From contig NZ_BDBV01000020.1 in assembly GCF_001613165.1 (NCBI RefSeq), forward strand, positions 1 through 64,000: a DNA stretch of 64,000 nucleotides, read 5' to 3'. A model generated the notes under the pieces. That model was not told the DNA's origin. It did no database searches and worked only from the letters and a program-made list of their open reading frames with translations. Made by a program: the position numbers and the translations under genes. The stretch is from Nocardia mexicana NBRC 108244. Lineage in GTDB: Bacteria; Actinomycetota; Actinomycetes; Mycobacteriales; Mycobacteriaceae. The stretch's first letter is position 1, and the number at the start of each line of letters is the position of its first letter. Positions 34,867 through 44,614 of the stretch are shown here, in pieces.

Positions 34867-37674
34867 GTGCCGGTCGTCACCACCTATTTGAGCCTGCTAC
34901 GCACCCTGTTCGTCCCCGACGAGCGTCCGCGGGTGCTGCCACACCTGCGCGATACCGTGCTGCGCCGCAACCGTCCGCTGCCGCCGCCGATCGTATGCCT
35001 GGTGTCCGAGCGCGCCGCGACGGGTGAGTTGCTGAGCAGGACTTCAGCGTGGCTCGAGGCCAGCCGCCGCCGCGCGGCCCCGCGCATGTATGTCGATATC
35101 GCCGAGATCGCCCCGGGAACAGGCGATTCCGGTGCCGACGACGTCGTCGCCGAATGCAAGGGCGTGCTCGACCGGCTGCGGATCGGTCTCGCCCGGGACA
35201 ACACGGGCATGGGACGCATCCGATTTCGGCGGTATCGCACGGTGGCATGGCTGGTCGATCAGGACTTCGGTGATGGCCACGACGTCCGGGCCGACCTGAA
35301 ACAACGGCTGCCGGACCTGATTCGCGGCCCCGGCCAACCGGTGAGTGATCAGGTACCGGCCGATGATGCCGGGATCCCGTTGATCAAGCGCGTGCTGAAC
35401 CTGGTTCTGCTGCTGCAATGGGCTGTCCGGCAGTGGATTTCGCTGAGCTGGCGGATCTCCTGGCTGTCGTCGAACAACCGGTGGTTCATGAACCAGCGGT
35501 ACCTGAGTCCCGAGTTGTCGGACAGCTTCCTGGGTTTCGCCAGCCGCCTGGTGCAGCCCAACCGCCGCTACGAGGATCCCGAACAGGTGGCGAAGCTGCT
35601 GGTGCACGCGTTCCTGGAGGACCTGCGGCGCACCTACCGGCGTCGGCTGTGGCGGCCTTCGAGCTGGCGTCGCACCGCGTATCCCGTTGTCCTGCTGGAC
35701 CGTTCGGGACCTGGCACACCCGGTGCCGCGGTGATGCGGCGACTGAGCGATATTCGCAACGAGGCCGGTATGTTCGACCCGCTGCTGGTGGTCGCCACCA
35801 TGGCCCGCCCGCTGGACGACCGGGAGCCGGGCGAGCTGGAGCACGTCGGAACCGGGAAACTCGAAGGCGCACAGGCCGACCCGCTGGCACAGTGGCGCGA
35901 CACGATCGGGGAGGACCGCCGCCGGCGGGTGCCCGGCGCCTGGTATCTGCGGTTGCGGCTGCCGGATCGGCTGGCGACGCTCGACCGCGAGCTGCGCCCG
36001 ACTCCCGACCCGCGGCCGCCGAAACCGCCGCCGGGCGGCCGGAAATGGGTGGTCGCGACCGTGACGCTGGCCCTGCTCGCCGCCGTCGTCGTGCCCACCA
36101 CGCTGTGGACCGTATCGGACCGCGCCCGGCACTGCGGGCGCGGATGGTGGAAGTCCGACCGCGCCGCCGCCGTCGTCCGCGCGGGCGGCGAATGCGTCGG
36201 TTACAGCACCGACGGCAGCTTCCTGTTCGGCGACGACGAGACGCTGACCACGTTGCAGCGGCAGGTTTTCGAGCAGAATCGGAAGGTCGAGCGGAACCAT
36301 CGGGACAATCCGCGGCGGCCGGTGGTGTCGGTGGTCTACTTCGCGGGCCTGACCTACTCCGACACCAATGTGCGGTATCCGCGCGCGCAGGCCGAGGAAC
36401 TGGCCGGGCTCGCCATGCGGCAGCACGAGATGAACCGGATGCAAAGCACATCCGAGCCGCTGCTGCGGGTCATCGTGGCCAACGGCGGATCGAATATGGC
36501 GCGGGCGGGGTGGGTGACCGACAACCTGCTGCGCGATCTCGTGCATACCGATCCGAGCATCGTCGGGGTGGTCGGATTGGACCGCAGCAGCACCGACACC
36601 CGCGGTGCCATAGCGCGACTCGGCGAATGGGGTGTGCCGGTCCTGCCGACCATGCTGTCCGGGGAGGGGCTGAGCGAGGCGTCGCCCCTGTACCTGCAGC
36701 CGGTGCCGAGCAATCGGTCCCAGGCTCGGCTGGTGGCCGATTATGTCGCGGGCGCGCGGTATTCGAGTACGGAGGACCGGGCGGGGCAGTCCCGCTACGA
36801 CTCACTCGTGCTCTACTACCCCGTCGACCGGGACGACCTGTACGTCAACAGCCTGGTCGACGCCCTGCGCGCGGAGCTGACGCGGCGGCGCATTCCCTTC
36901 CGGGAGCAGTCCTGGACCGAACAGCAGGAGCTGAACCGGGTGCCCGCGCCGTGCTCGGGCGGGGCGGCGAACCCGCGCGAGGTGCATTTCTTCGCGGGCC
37001 GCAACCACGACTTCGTCTCGTTCCTCAAGGCCATGACCGTCGGCTGCGGCGGTGCGGCGCTGCCCACGATCGTCGCCGACGACGCGGCCACGCGGGTCAT
37101 CGCCGACCCGCACGGCCTGGATGTCGTCCCGATCGGGCTGCCGGTTCGCTACGTCACCAAGGGCGCCCCGGTGGTGCTGGGCGGCAGGGACTGCGTCGAC
37201 GGGGTGGGTCGGCTCGGAAACCGGCCTACGGGACCGGGTTTCAGCAATTTCTGCAATCTGCTCGCCGAGCTGGTCTCCCGGACCGGGGGCGGGTACCGGC
37301 CGGTCTGGCCGGCCGACCGCACCGGGCTGGCCTTCGAGGTCGCGGGCCTGTTCCTCGACGCGGTCCGGCAGAACGGGGGCCGGTTCCACCATCCGGACGG
37401 GGCCGAGGCCGTGCCGAACCGCGCGGCCATCGCCATGGAACTGCGTGAACGCGACTATCCGGGAGTGACCGGGCGGCTGCGGTTCGGCGGCGAGCGGGTG
37501 GCCGAGGACGCCACGCTCGGGATCCTGCGCACCGGCAATGTGCGAGATCAGAAGGAGGCGCAGCGCTGTGTGCTGCTGATCGGCGACATGGTCGACAGCG
37601 GCGCGGATCGCGGAGCCGACGGCTGCCCGGTCGGCACCCGCGTCGAGGACGAGGCGTGGGCGCCGCCGCGGTGA
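34867..37674 (+). CDS. Single-pass membrane protein with LivJ-like sensor domain
   Basis: 935 residues. Residues 1-394 are cytoplasmic; the part PPIVCLVSERAATGELLSRT sits where related proteins have a P-loop, and no GKS/T is left, so it looks like a degenerate NTPase. One transmembrane helix follows (VVATVTLALLAAVVVPTTLW, about 395-417). The outer half begins with a Cys pair (CGRGWW ... GGECVGYSTDG) and then resembles a periplasmic-binding-protein type 1 (LivJ/receptor ligand-binding) domain (VVSVVYFAGLTYSD, GVVGLDRSSTDTRGAI, GVPVLPTM). GTG 34867 has a strong GGAGGGGG ribosome site. No transporter genes are near. Function unknown; a signalling receptor is the simplest guess. Confidence 0.7.
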   Translation: MPVVTTYLSLLRTLFVPDERPRVLPHLRDTVLRRNRPLPPPIVCLVSERAATGELLSRTSAWLEASRRRAAPRMYVDIAEIAPGTGDSGADDVVAECKGVLDRLRIGLARDNTGMGRIRFRRYRTVAWLVDQDFGDGHDVRADLKQRLPDLIRGPGQPVSDQVPADDAGIPLIKRVLNLVLLLQWAVRQWISLSWRISWLSSNNRWFMNQRYLSPELSDSFLGFASRLVQPNRRYEDPEQVAKLLVHAFLEDLRRTYRRRLWRPSSWRRTAYPVVLLDRSGPGTPGAAVMRRLSDIRNEAGMFDPLLVVATMARPLDDREPGELEHVGTGKLEGAQADPLAQWRDTIGEDRRRRVPGAWYLRLRLPDRLATLDRELRPTPDPRPPKPPPGGRKWVVATVTLALLAAVVVPTTLWTVSDRARHCGRGWWKSDRAAAVVRAGGECVGYSTDGSFLFGDDETLTTLQRQVFEQNRKVERNHRDNPRRPVVSVVYFAGLTYSDTNVRYPRAQAEELAGLAMRQHEMNRMQSTSEPLLRVIVANGGSNMARAGWVTDNLLRDLVHTDPSIVGVVGLDRSSTDTRGAIARLGEWGVPVLPTMLSGEGLSEASPLYLQPVPSNRSQARLVADYVAGARYSSTEDRAGQSRYDSLVLYYPVDRDDLYVNSLVDALRAELTRRRIPFREQSWTEQQELNRVPAPCSGGAANPREVHFFAGRNHDFVSFLKAMTVGCGGAALPTIVADDAATRVIADPHGLDVVPIGLPVRYVTKGAPVVLGGRDCVDGVGRLGNRPTGPGFSNFCNLLAELVSRTGGGYRPVWPADRTGLAFEVAGLFLDAVRQNGGRFHHPDGAEAVPNRAAIAMELRERDYPGVTGRLRFGGERVAEDATLGILRTGNVRDQKEAQRCVLLIGDMVDSGADRGADGCPVGTRVEDEAWAPPR

Positions 37675-37686
37675 GTCGGCGGTGCG

Positions 37687-39108
37687 TCAGGCGGGCCGTT
37701 CCCACCAGGCGTCGGGGCGGTGGCGCTCCCAGCGAAGTTCGGATTCCAGTTGGGACGCAACCGAAACCAGCATCGCTTCGGAATCGGCCGGGCCCATGAG
37801 CTGGGCGCCGACGGGCAGTCCGGCGTCGGTGAAACCGGCGGGGACGTTGATGCTGGGCCAGCCCAGTACATTCCACGGCCAGGTGTAGGGGCAGGCGGCG
37901 GTGATGAGGGCGTCGGTGGCGGTGACGCCGAGGCCGTCCATGGCGTCCACGGGCGGGGGCGGGGTCGCGGTGGTGGGAGCCAGGACCAGGTCGTAGTCGT
38001 CGAAGAAGCGGCCGATCTGCCGGTGCAGCAACGGTTCCGCGGCGCGGGCGGCGAACAGGGCCGGGCCGCCCAGCACCAGGCCCATCGCGGCGTTGAACCG
38101 GGTGCGCGAATCCACTTGGGCGCCTGGTCGTTTCGCCAGCTCGGCGCGGATGCCGGTCATCGAGCGCGGCAGGAAGCTGGCACCCATCACGATGCCGTAG
38201 TGCAGGTCGGCAACGGTGACCTCGTGCCCGAGCCCGCGCAGCGTATTCGCCGTGGCATGTACCCGGTCGGCCACCTCGGGGTCCAGTGCGGTCCTGGTGG
38301 CGGTGAACGGGATGCGCAGCGACAGTGCGATTTTCAGCTTTCCGGGATCGCGTCCGACGGCCTCCGACACCTGGAGCTCGGGCGGCGTGTGCTTGTCGCC
38401 GGGATGCGGCCCGGCCGCGACGTCGAGCAGCAGCGCGGCGTCGGCGACGGTGCGCGCGAGCGGGCCGTTGACGGTGAGCCCGTTGAACGATTCGGCCCGC
38501 GGCCAGGTGGAGATGCGGCCGCGCTGCGGCTTGATCCCGACCAGATTCGTCCACGAGGACGGGATGCGCACCGAGCCCGCACCGTCGGAACCCAGTGCGG
38601 CAGGCACCAATCCGGCCGCGACCGCCGCCGCGGAACCGCCCGAGGAGCCGCCGGGGGTGCGCCCGGCATTCCAGGGGTTGCGGGTGTAGCCGAAGGATTC
38701 GGCATCGGTGAACGGCCACTGGCCGATCTCGCAGGTGTTGGTCTTGCCGACGATCACCGCGCCCGCGGCCTTCAGCCTGCGCACCGCCTCGGCGTCCTCG
38801 GTCTGCGCCGGGAAGTCGCCGCCGCAGCCGAATGCCGTTGGCTCCCCGGCGATATCGGTATCGTCCTTGATCGCGATCGGCACGCCCAGCAGCGGCAGCC
38901 GGGCCCCGGCGGCCACCTGCCGGTCGGCCTCCGCGGCCTCGGCGAGGGCACGCTCGCGGCGAATCACCCGGAAGGCGTTGAGCTTCGGCTGACTCGCCTC
39001 GATCCGGTCGAGGGCGTCGGTGGTGGCCGCCACCGCGGTGGTCGCGCCCTGGGCGATCGCGGCCGCCATCTCGGCCAGCCCGAGGTCGCGTGTCGAGGCC
39101 GTGGTCAT
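37687..39108 (-). CDS. Amidase signature family enzyme (AmiA2-like)
   Basis: 473 residues. The Ser-cisSer-Lys triad is visible: Lys in VPIAIKDDTDI (about residue 80), the Gly/Ser-rich core GGSSGGSAAAVAAG (about 155) and GSDGAGSVRIPSS with the nucleophile Ser. Family members hydrolyse amides or transamidate; the substrate is unknown. ATG 39108 has a GGAGAT ribosome site. It matches amiA2 (Rv2363), which lies between era and recO in mycobacteria, with the same opposite orientation. Confidence 0.88.
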   Translation of the reverse strand: MTTASTRDLGLAEMAAAIAQGATTAVAATTDALDRIEASQPKLNAFRVIRRERALAEAAEADRQVAAGARLPLLGVPIAIKDDTDIAGEPTAFGCGGDFPAQTEDAEAVRRLKAAGAVIVGKTNTCEIGQWPFTDAESFGYTRNPWNAGRTPGGSSGGSAAAVAAGLVPAALGSDGAGSVRIPSSWTNLVGIKPQRGRISTWPRAESFNGLTVNGPLARTVADAALLLDVAAGPHPGDKHTPPELQVSEAVGRDPGKLKIALSLRIPFTATRTALDPEVADRVHATANTLRGLGHEVTVADLHYGIVMGASFLPRSMTGIRAELAKRPGAQVDSRTRFNAAMGLVLGGPALFAARAAEPLLHRQIGRFFDDYDLVLAPTTATPPPPVDAMDGLGVTATDALITAACPYTWPWNVLGWPSINVPAGFTDAGLPVGAQLMGPADSEAMLVSVASQLESELRWERHRPDAWWERPA

Positions 39109-39371
39109 GGTGATCTCCGTCTCCTCCGTCTGCTGGAAAGGTAGCGCGCATCTGGTCGTACGTCCAGGATGGGTGTCCCTTTCCTTGCGACGTGGGCCCG
39201 GATAGCTCGCTGACCTGGGCTTGGAGAGTCCTGCTCGGAAGGCGGGCGGGCACCGGACTCCGGTGGCCGCGAGCCGTAGTCGAATTGTGATGTCGCGCGG
39301 TCTGCATTTTCGCAGGTCGGCCGTCCAGTGCCATCGACGCCGAGGGTGCAAGCGCCCTACGATGCTTCTTC

Positions 39372-39785
39372 GTGAAGTGGATGTCCCGAGCGTTCGGCTC
39401 GAAAGAGCTACCGCTACAACTGCGTTCGGATCTGGAGTCGGAAGGGATCGTCGTATTCGGTCCCATCAGCGGATCGGTCGCGCACCGCAGTTATCGGACA
39501 GCGCTGCACTACGCCTCGTCGAGCTGGGAGAACATCGATACCGGTGCCGTCGCGATGAGCCGGCGCCGCCTGATCGTGTGGGGCAACCGCACCGCGCTGA
39601 TCGACGTCCCGCTCGGTCACCCCGCCGTCACGATGGAGCCGCAGGGCCCCGAACGCATGCTGCTCGAGTCGGACAACTTCGCCATCGACCGCGCACGCAG
39701 CGGCTGGACCACCCTGCTCCTGCGCACCTTGCACGCCCCCCGCATCGCCCAGGTATACCGCGAGGGCGTCGGCGTCCAGCCGTGA
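39372..39785 (+). CDS. Hypothetical protein, PH-like
   Basis: 137 residues, not recognised. Sequence begins MKWMSRAFGSKELPLQL and has a run of beta strands (GIVVFGPISGSVAHRSY, AVAMSRRRLIVWGNRTALIDVPL) ending in DRARSGWTTLLLRTLHA; this resembles bacterial PH-like domains. GTG 39372, with no clear ribosome site; ATG 39381 is possible. It is 51 nt upstream of recO and may be cotranscribed. Confidence 0.5.
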   Translation: MKWMSRAFGSKELPLQLRSDLESEGIVVFGPISGSVAHRSYRTALHYASSSWENIDTGAVAMSRRRLIVWGNRTALIDVPLGHPAVTMEPQGPERMLLESDNFAIDRARSGWTTLLLRTLHAPRIAQVYREGVGVQP

Positions 39786-39836
39786 GCCGGGGCGTGGCGG
39801 TCGGGCGCTGTCGTCCGGGCGTGGGAGGATAGGGCC

Positions 39837-40613
39837 GTGCGTTTGTATCGTGATCATGCGGTAGTGCTGCGCCAGCACAAGCTGGGGGAGGCCGATCGCA
39901 TCGTCACGCTGCTCACGCGTCAGCACGGGCTGGTGCGGGCGGTGGCCAAGGGGGTGCGGCGCACGCGGTCGAAGTTCGGGGCGCGGCTGGAGCCGTTCGC
40001 GTACGTCGATATTCAGCTGTATCCCGGGCGCAATCTCGACACCGTCACCCAGGTGCACACGGTCGAGGCGTTCGCGGCCGATATCGTCGCCGACTACGGC
40101 CGCTACACCACCGCGTGCGCGGTGCTGGAGACCGCCGAGCGGCTGGCCGGCGAGGAGCGCGCCCCGGCGCCGCGGCTGCACACCCTCACCGCCGGTGCGC
40201 TGCGCGCGATCGCCGCCCAGCAGCGCCCGCACGAACTGATTCTGGACGCATTCCTGTTGCGCGCCATGGGTTTCGCGGGCTGGGCGCCCGCGCTGGACGA
40301 CTGCGCCCGGTGCGCCACCCCCGGCCCGCACCGCGCCTTCCACGTGGCCGCCGGGGGAGCCGTGTGCGTGCACTGCCGCCCGCCGGGCTCGGCCACCCCG
40401 GCGGTGGGTGTGCTGGACCTGATGAGCGCCCTCTGCCGCGGCGAATGGTCGGGTATCGACACCGTCTCCGAATCGGTGCGCCGCCAGGCCAGCGGCCTCA
40501 CCGCCGCCCACCTGCAATGGCACCTCGAACGCCAGCTCCGCACCCTGCCCCTCATCGAACGCACCCGCCCGCACGGCGCGGTACCGGAGCCGGAGGAGAG
40601 CCGGGTCGGCTGA
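39837..40613 (+). CDS. recO: RecO recombination mediator
   Basis: 258 residues. The N-terminal OB fold opens MRLYRDHAVVLRQHKLGEAD and continues with IVTLLTRQHGLVRAVAKGVRR. The C-terminal helical part has a four-Cys zinc element (CARCATPGPHRAF ... CVHC). RecO loads RecA with RecR on SSB-coated DNA. GTG 39837. It matches Rv2362c and lies upstream of uppS, although an RNase H-like gene and a TetR/membrane module are inserted between. Confidence 0.93.
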   Translation: MRLYRDHAVVLRQHKLGEADRIVTLLTRQHGLVRAVAKGVRRTRSKFGARLEPFAYVDIQLYPGRNLDTVTQVHTVEAFAADIVADYGRYTTACAVLETAERLAGEERAPAPRLHTLTAGALRAIAAQQRPHELILDAFLLRAMGFAGWAPALDDCARCATPGPHRAFHVAAGGAVCVHCRPPGSATPAVGVLDLMSALCRGEWSGIDTVSESVRRQASGLTAAHLQWHLERQLRTLPLIERTRPHGAVPEPEESRVG

Positions 40614-40715
40614 GCGGATCGTTTGCCAGGCAACGGAATTCGATTCGGCGCCCCGGCGGCGACCTTCGACCGGTGAGCGTGTCTCCACGGCGGACGGTGG
40701 GTACCTGCCGAACGG

Positions 40716-41264
40716 TTACCACCGTGCGATCAACGACGACAACAACTCTCCCAGCCAACCCCCCGCGGACATCCTGGACCCGGTTCGCGCAGATCGGCCC
40801 GGACCGGGCTCGCCCGCCGCTCCCTCTCCCGCACCGCGCACAGCCAGCCGGCCCACACGGTCATGTTCGAACTCATCACCGTGACCGCGCCGCCACAGCC
40901 AATCGATATCGTGCTCCTGGATCAGTTCGTCCAGCCGCCGCCACAGATCGACATCCACAATCGCCTGCCCGTCACCGGTCAGCGAACCGTCGACCCGCCA
41001 CTGCGGCAACGACCTGGACACGCCGAGCACCACATACTCACTGTCCGTAGACAATCGGACCGCGGCCCGACGCGACAACTCTTCCAACGCGCAGACCACC
41101 GCCATCAGCTCCATACGGCTGCCGGTGGTAGACGGTTCGCCTCCGAAGATCTCCCCTTCACCGTGCCCCGAACGCAGTAGCGCGCCCCATCCACCGGGCC
41201 CCGGACTACCCCAGCACACGCCGCCGGCGAAGATCTCGACGACGTCCTCCCCGCCATTCGCCAT
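40716..41264 (-). CDS. RNase HI-like protein lacking the first catalytic Asp
   Basis: 182 residues. The RNase HI fold is clear: GSPGPGGWGALLR, STTGSRMELMAVVCALEEL (catalytic Glu), LSTDSEYVVLGVS (Asp), WLWRRGHG (His) and HDRVGRLAV (last Asp). The opening motif, normally Y-T-D-G-A-C with the first catalytic Asp, reads F-A-G-G-V-C. Two metal sites should therefore be weakened, and activity is doubtful. Residues 140-182 are a tail not shared with canonical RNase HI. ATG 41264 is given. It lies opposite to recO, with about 100 nt between the stops. Confidence 0.8.
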   Translation of the reverse strand: MANGGEDVVEIFAGGVCWGSPGPGGWGALLRSGHGEGEIFGGEPSTTGSRMELMAVVCALEELSRRAAVRLSTDSEYVVLGVSRSLPQWRVDGSLTGDGQAIVDVDLWRRLDELIQEHDIDWLWRRGHGDEFEHDRVGRLAVRGAGEGAAGEPGPGRSARTGSRMSAGGWLGELLSSLIARW

Positions 41265-41342
41265 ACCGCACGACGTTACGCCTCCGGTCACCTCCGGTAC
41301 CACCATGGCGTGAAAGCGACGCGACACCGCGGCCCGATCACG

Positions 41343-42011
41343 TCACTCGATGTGAGGACGGGAAACCCGAACCGTGTGGTCCGGGTCGTTCAGGAGTTCG
41401 CGAGTCAGGGCTTCGGTCCACCAGCGTTCGACCCGATCCGGGAGCCAGGCGCGTTCGACGGTCAGGGTGAGGTAGACGTCGATATTGCACAGGGCGGCGA
41501 AAATGTCTACGGCCGTGGGGATGTCGAGTTCCGGGCGCAGCGTGCCCGCGGGCCACGACTCGAAGACCTGGATGCGGGTTTCGTCGGCGAGGCTGCGGCC
41601 GCGGCGGTAGGCGTCCGCGAGGTCGGGCTCGGTGCGGCCCGCCTCGCGGATCAGGCCGATCAGATCGCCGGAGTGTTCGAAGAGGCGGCGGTCGTATCCG
41701 GCCATCGCGGCGAGCTGGCGGCGGGGATCGGTGGCGCCCTCCAACTCGGTGAGCATTCGCGACATGTCGGCGGTCAGGTCCGCCGCCTCCACCAGCGCCC
41801 GGACCAGGCCGGTCTTGTTGGTGTAGGCGGCGTAGACGGTCGGGACCGAGACCCCCGCCTCGCGGGCCACATCGCGCACCGTGGTCGTCGCCCAGCCCTG
41901 GGCGACGAACAGGCGGCGGGCGGCATCGGCGATATCGGCGCGGGTGCGATGGGCCTGCGCCTGCCTGCGGAGCGAGTCGTAGCGCCGCCGTTCCGGTTGT
42001 GCGTCCGTCAT
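41343..42011 (-). CDS. TetR-family regulator
   Basis: 222 residues. Helix-turn-helix at residues about 20-70 (TRADIADAARRLFVAQGWAT, TVRDVAREAGVSVPTVYAAYTNK), followed by a generic TetR ligand-binding domain. ATG 42011. A 13-bp palindrome (TATATT-G-AATATA) at 42034-42046 lies in the gap to the divergent membrane protein gene, which it probably controls. Confidence 0.88.
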   Translation of the reverse strand: MTDAQPERRRYDSLRRQAQAHRTRADIADAARRLFVAQGWATTTVRDVAREAGVSVPTVYAAYTNKTGLVRALVEAADLTADMSRMLTELEGATDPRRQLAAMAGYDRRLFEHSGDLIGLIREAGRTEPDLADAYRRGRSLADETRIQVFESWPAGTLRPELDIPTAVDIFAALCNIDVYLTLTVERAWLPDRVERWWTEALTRELLNDPDHTVRVSRPHIE

Positions 42012-42033
42012 TGCCCTCCAGTCTACTCATGCT

Positions 42034-42046
42034 TATATTGAATATA
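42034..42046. promoter_or_regulatory. 13-bp palindromic operator
   Basis: TATATT, one G and AATATA form a perfect palindrome between the divergent TetR and membrane protein genes, 23 nt before the TetR start. It is the only AT-rich stretch in the gap. Confidence 0.6.
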
Positions 42047-42131
42047 GGACGCGTTAAATCAATTCCGGGACGTCCTCCCGGCTGCCTCCGACCGGGTCGG
42101 CGGCAGGATCCACCTCGGGAAGGGGTGCCGG

Positions 42132-42782
42132 ATGAGTCTCACCGATCTGGCCGGACTGGGCGGTATCGGGTTCGTCGTGCTGGCGGTGGTCGTCAACGTC
42201 TTCTATGTGCGCGGGCGGCTGCCCATGCCGATGTCGGGCCGGAGCCTGGACGAGGTCGTGGAGTCCTTCGCCGCCGTCGGCGACGCGCTGCGGCGGCCGT
42301 CGGTATTGGCGCCGCTCACGTGGGTGTGCACGACGGTGTTCGCGGCGGGCCTGCTGGCGCAGCTGTGGCGCGGCGGGACGGGGGGCGGGGCGTGGGCGCT
42401 GGTGGGGTTTGCCGGGGTGCTCATGCAGAACGTCACCTTCGCCTGCGTCGAGGCGCTGCGGTTCGGCATGGCCGCGGCCGCGCGGCACGACCGCGGCTCG
42501 ACGGTGGCGCTGTGGGCGCTGAGCAACGTGCTGTTCGGATTCAACCAGCTGTTCCTGGCCGTGGCGCTGCTCGGCTTCACCGTCGCCGGCGACGGTTCCG
42601 GGTTCATTCCCGGCTGGCACGCGTGGCTCGGATACATCAGTGCCGCACTGCTTTTCGTGTCCTCGTCGGCCAGCCCGTACAACGTGGACGGGACCAACCG
42701 GATCGCGGTGGTGGGCCTGGTCGGCTGGCTCGGCTGGATCGCGTGGATCGTCGCCTACGGCATCGCGCTGCTGGGTGTGTGA
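42132..42782 (+). CDS. Membrane protein controlled with a TetR regulator
   Basis: 216 residues with about five hydrophobic segments (LGGIGFVVLAVVVNVFYV, VCTTVFAAGLLAQLW, NVLFGFNQLFLAVALLGF, AWLGYISAALLFVSSSA, GLVGWLGWIAWIVAYGIALL). The family is not recognised. ATG 42132 with GGAAGGGG ribosome site. As target of the divergent TetR, it might export or tolerate a small molecule; this is an inference. Confidence 0.65.
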   Translation: MSLTDLAGLGGIGFVVLAVVVNVFYVRGRLPMPMSGRSLDEVVESFAAVGDALRRPSVLAPLTWVCTTVFAAGLLAQLWRGGTGGGAWALVGFAGVLMQNVTFACVEALRFGMAAAARHDRGSTVALWALSNVLFGFNQLFLAVALLGFTVAGDGSGFIPGWHAWLGYISAALLFVSSSASPYNVDGTNRIAVVGLVGWLGWIAWIVAYGIALLGV

Positions 42783-42904
42783 TTCGCGCGCGACATGCTC
42801 CGAACGGCCGCGGGCCCGCGGTGGCGAGCGTTCGGCCGCCGGAATCGGCCTGGCGGGTGACAAATTCGGCTGCCCGGTCGCGGGACCTGCACTACGCTCG
42901 CTCC

Positions 42905-43636
42905 ATGCGTGTCCTCCTGCCGTATCACCTCGACGAGTATCGGCCGGAGTTCGATGCCCCGATCGTGCCGGATGTCGTTGTCACCCAGGAACTTCCGGAC
43001 AGTGATGATCCATGGGCACGGATGGCGGTGCTCTACGAAGCCGTCGCCGAGCGAGTGGCCGAGGCCGTCCGGGGTGGCGATCGGCCGGTGGTCGTGTCGG
43101 GGGACTGCACCACCTCGCTCGGCACGGTGACGGGGCTGCAGCAGGCGGGACTGGATCCGGGCATCGTGTGGTTCGATGCGCACGGCGATGTGCAGACGGT
43201 GGAGACCTCGGCGTCCGGGTATCTCGGCGGGTTCCCGCTGCGGATGCTGGTGGGCTACGGGCGGGAGCTGATGGCCGACCGCATAGGGCTGCGTACCGTC
43301 CCCGAGGAGCGGGCGGTCCTGGTAGACGGCCGCGATCTCGACCCGCCCGAGGTGGAGTACCTGCGCACTGCGGCGATCCGGCAGCGTCCGGTGCACGATC
43401 TCGGCGAACTCCCGGACGCCCCGCTGTACCTGCACTTGGACTGTGACGTGATCGACCCGCAGGACCTACCCGGCCTGCTCTTCCCGACCCCGGGCGGGCC
43501 CAGGCTGCCTGCTGTCGCCGAGGCCGTTCGCCGTGTCCTGGACACCGGCCGCGTCGCCGCCGTCGGCATCGCCTGCACCTGGCGCGACGGCGCCGGGGCA
43601 GCCGACCGGGTGCGGGCGCTGACAGGTCAGCTGTGA
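42905..43636 (+). CDS. Arginase-family protein
   Basis: 243 residues. The metal-binding motifs of the arginase/agmatinase fold are WFDAHGDVQ (about residues 92-98) and HLDCDVIDP (about 178-186). In the first motif, normally GGDHS, the sequence is SGDCTTS, so a His ligand is replaced by Cys. Related actinobacterial proteins share this change, and their substrate is unknown. No arginine or agmatine metabolism genes are nearby. ATG 42905. Confidence 0.8.
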   Translation: MRVLLPYHLDEYRPEFDAPIVPDVVVTQELPDSDDPWARMAVLYEAVAERVAEAVRGGDRPVVVSGDCTTSLGTVTGLQQAGLDPGIVWFDAHGDVQTVETSASGYLGGFPLRMLVGYGRELMADRIGLRTVPEERAVLVDGRDLDPPEVEYLRTAAIRQRPVHDLGELPDAPLYLHLDCDVIDPQDLPGLLFPTPGGPRLPAVAEAVRRVLDTGRVAAVGIACTWRDGAGAADRVRALTGQL

Positions 43637-43804
43637 GCCGAGTGCTCGACTCGACCGGCCTCCGCGCCCACTTTCCGCCCCGAGGTGTCGATGGTTGCCG
43701 TGGGCGAGCGAATGGTGGATGCGCAGGCCGGATCGGTGCGGCGCCCGTCGGCCCCGCAGGCCCGAACCGTGGTCGTGGACCGGCCCCGGACCCGGTGATG
43801 CAGG

Positions 43805-44614
43805 ATGGAACCCGTGATCGGTAACCGCACCCAACCCACAGCACGGCCCGCCCGCACGATTCGCCCGCCGTCACCGCATCCGTCGGGCGCCAAGGCGCCG
43901 GACCTGCCGGCCCAATTCGTGCCCAGGCATGTGGCGCTGGTGATGGACGGCAACGGGCGCTGGGCGCAGGATCGCGGATTACCCCGTACCGCCGGGCACG
44001 AGCGCGGCGAGGCGGTGCTGATGGACACCGTCGAGGGCTGCATCGAGATCGGCGTGAAATGGCTGTCGGCGTATGCCTTTTCGACCGAGAACTGGCGCCG
44101 CAGCCCGGATGAGGTGCGCTTCCTCATGGGCTTCAACCGCGACGTGATCCGCCGCCGCCGCGACGAGATGCACGAGATGGGGGTGCGCGTGCGCTGGGCG
44201 GGACGGCGACCGCGATTGTGGCGCAGCGTGATCAAGGAGCTCGAGATCGCCGAGGAGCTCACCAGGGACAACACGGTGATGAACCTCACCATGTGCGTCA
44301 ACTACGGCGGACGCTCCGAAATCGCGGACGCCGCAAGGGAAATCGCGCGCCGGGTGGCGGCGGGGGAGCTGGACCCGGAGAAGGTCGACGAGACGACCTT
44401 CGCCAAGTATCTCGACGAGCCGGACATGCCCGATGTGGACCTGTTCCTGCGGCCGTCCGGCGAGCTGCGCAGCTCGAACTTCCTGATCTGGCAGTCGGCC
44501 TACGCCGAGTTCGTCTACCAGCACACCCTGTTCCCCGATTTCGACCGCCGCAACCTGTGGGAGGCCTGCGTGGAGTACGCCAAGCGCGATCGACGCTTCG
44601 GTGGGGTGAAATGA
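43805..44614 (+). CDS. uppS: Long-chain (Z)-polyprenyl diphosphate synthase
   Basis: 269 residues. [20 protein letters not shown] (about residues 42-61) carries the catalytic Asp of cis-prenyltransferases; [33 protein letters not shown] and a C-terminal [12 protein letters not shown] segment complete the family pattern. It makes the decaprenyl/undecaprenyl carrier lipid for cell-wall synthesis (Rv2361c equivalent). The N-terminal 40 residues are disordered. The stop overlaps the next gene by 4 bp. Confidence 0.94.
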   Translation: MEPVIGNRTQPTARPARTIRPPSPHPSGAKAPDLPAQFVPRHVALVMDGNGRWAQDRGLPRTAGHERGEAVLMDTVEGCIEIGVKWLSAYAFSTENWRRSPDEVRFLMGFNRDVIRRRRDEMHEMGVRVRWAGRRPRLWRSVIKELEIAEELTRDNTVMNLTMCVNYGGRSEIADAAREIARRVAAGELDPEKVDETTFAKYLDEPDMPDVDLFLRPSGELRSSNFLIWQSAYAEFVYQHTLFPDFDRRNLWEACVEYAKRDRRFGGVK

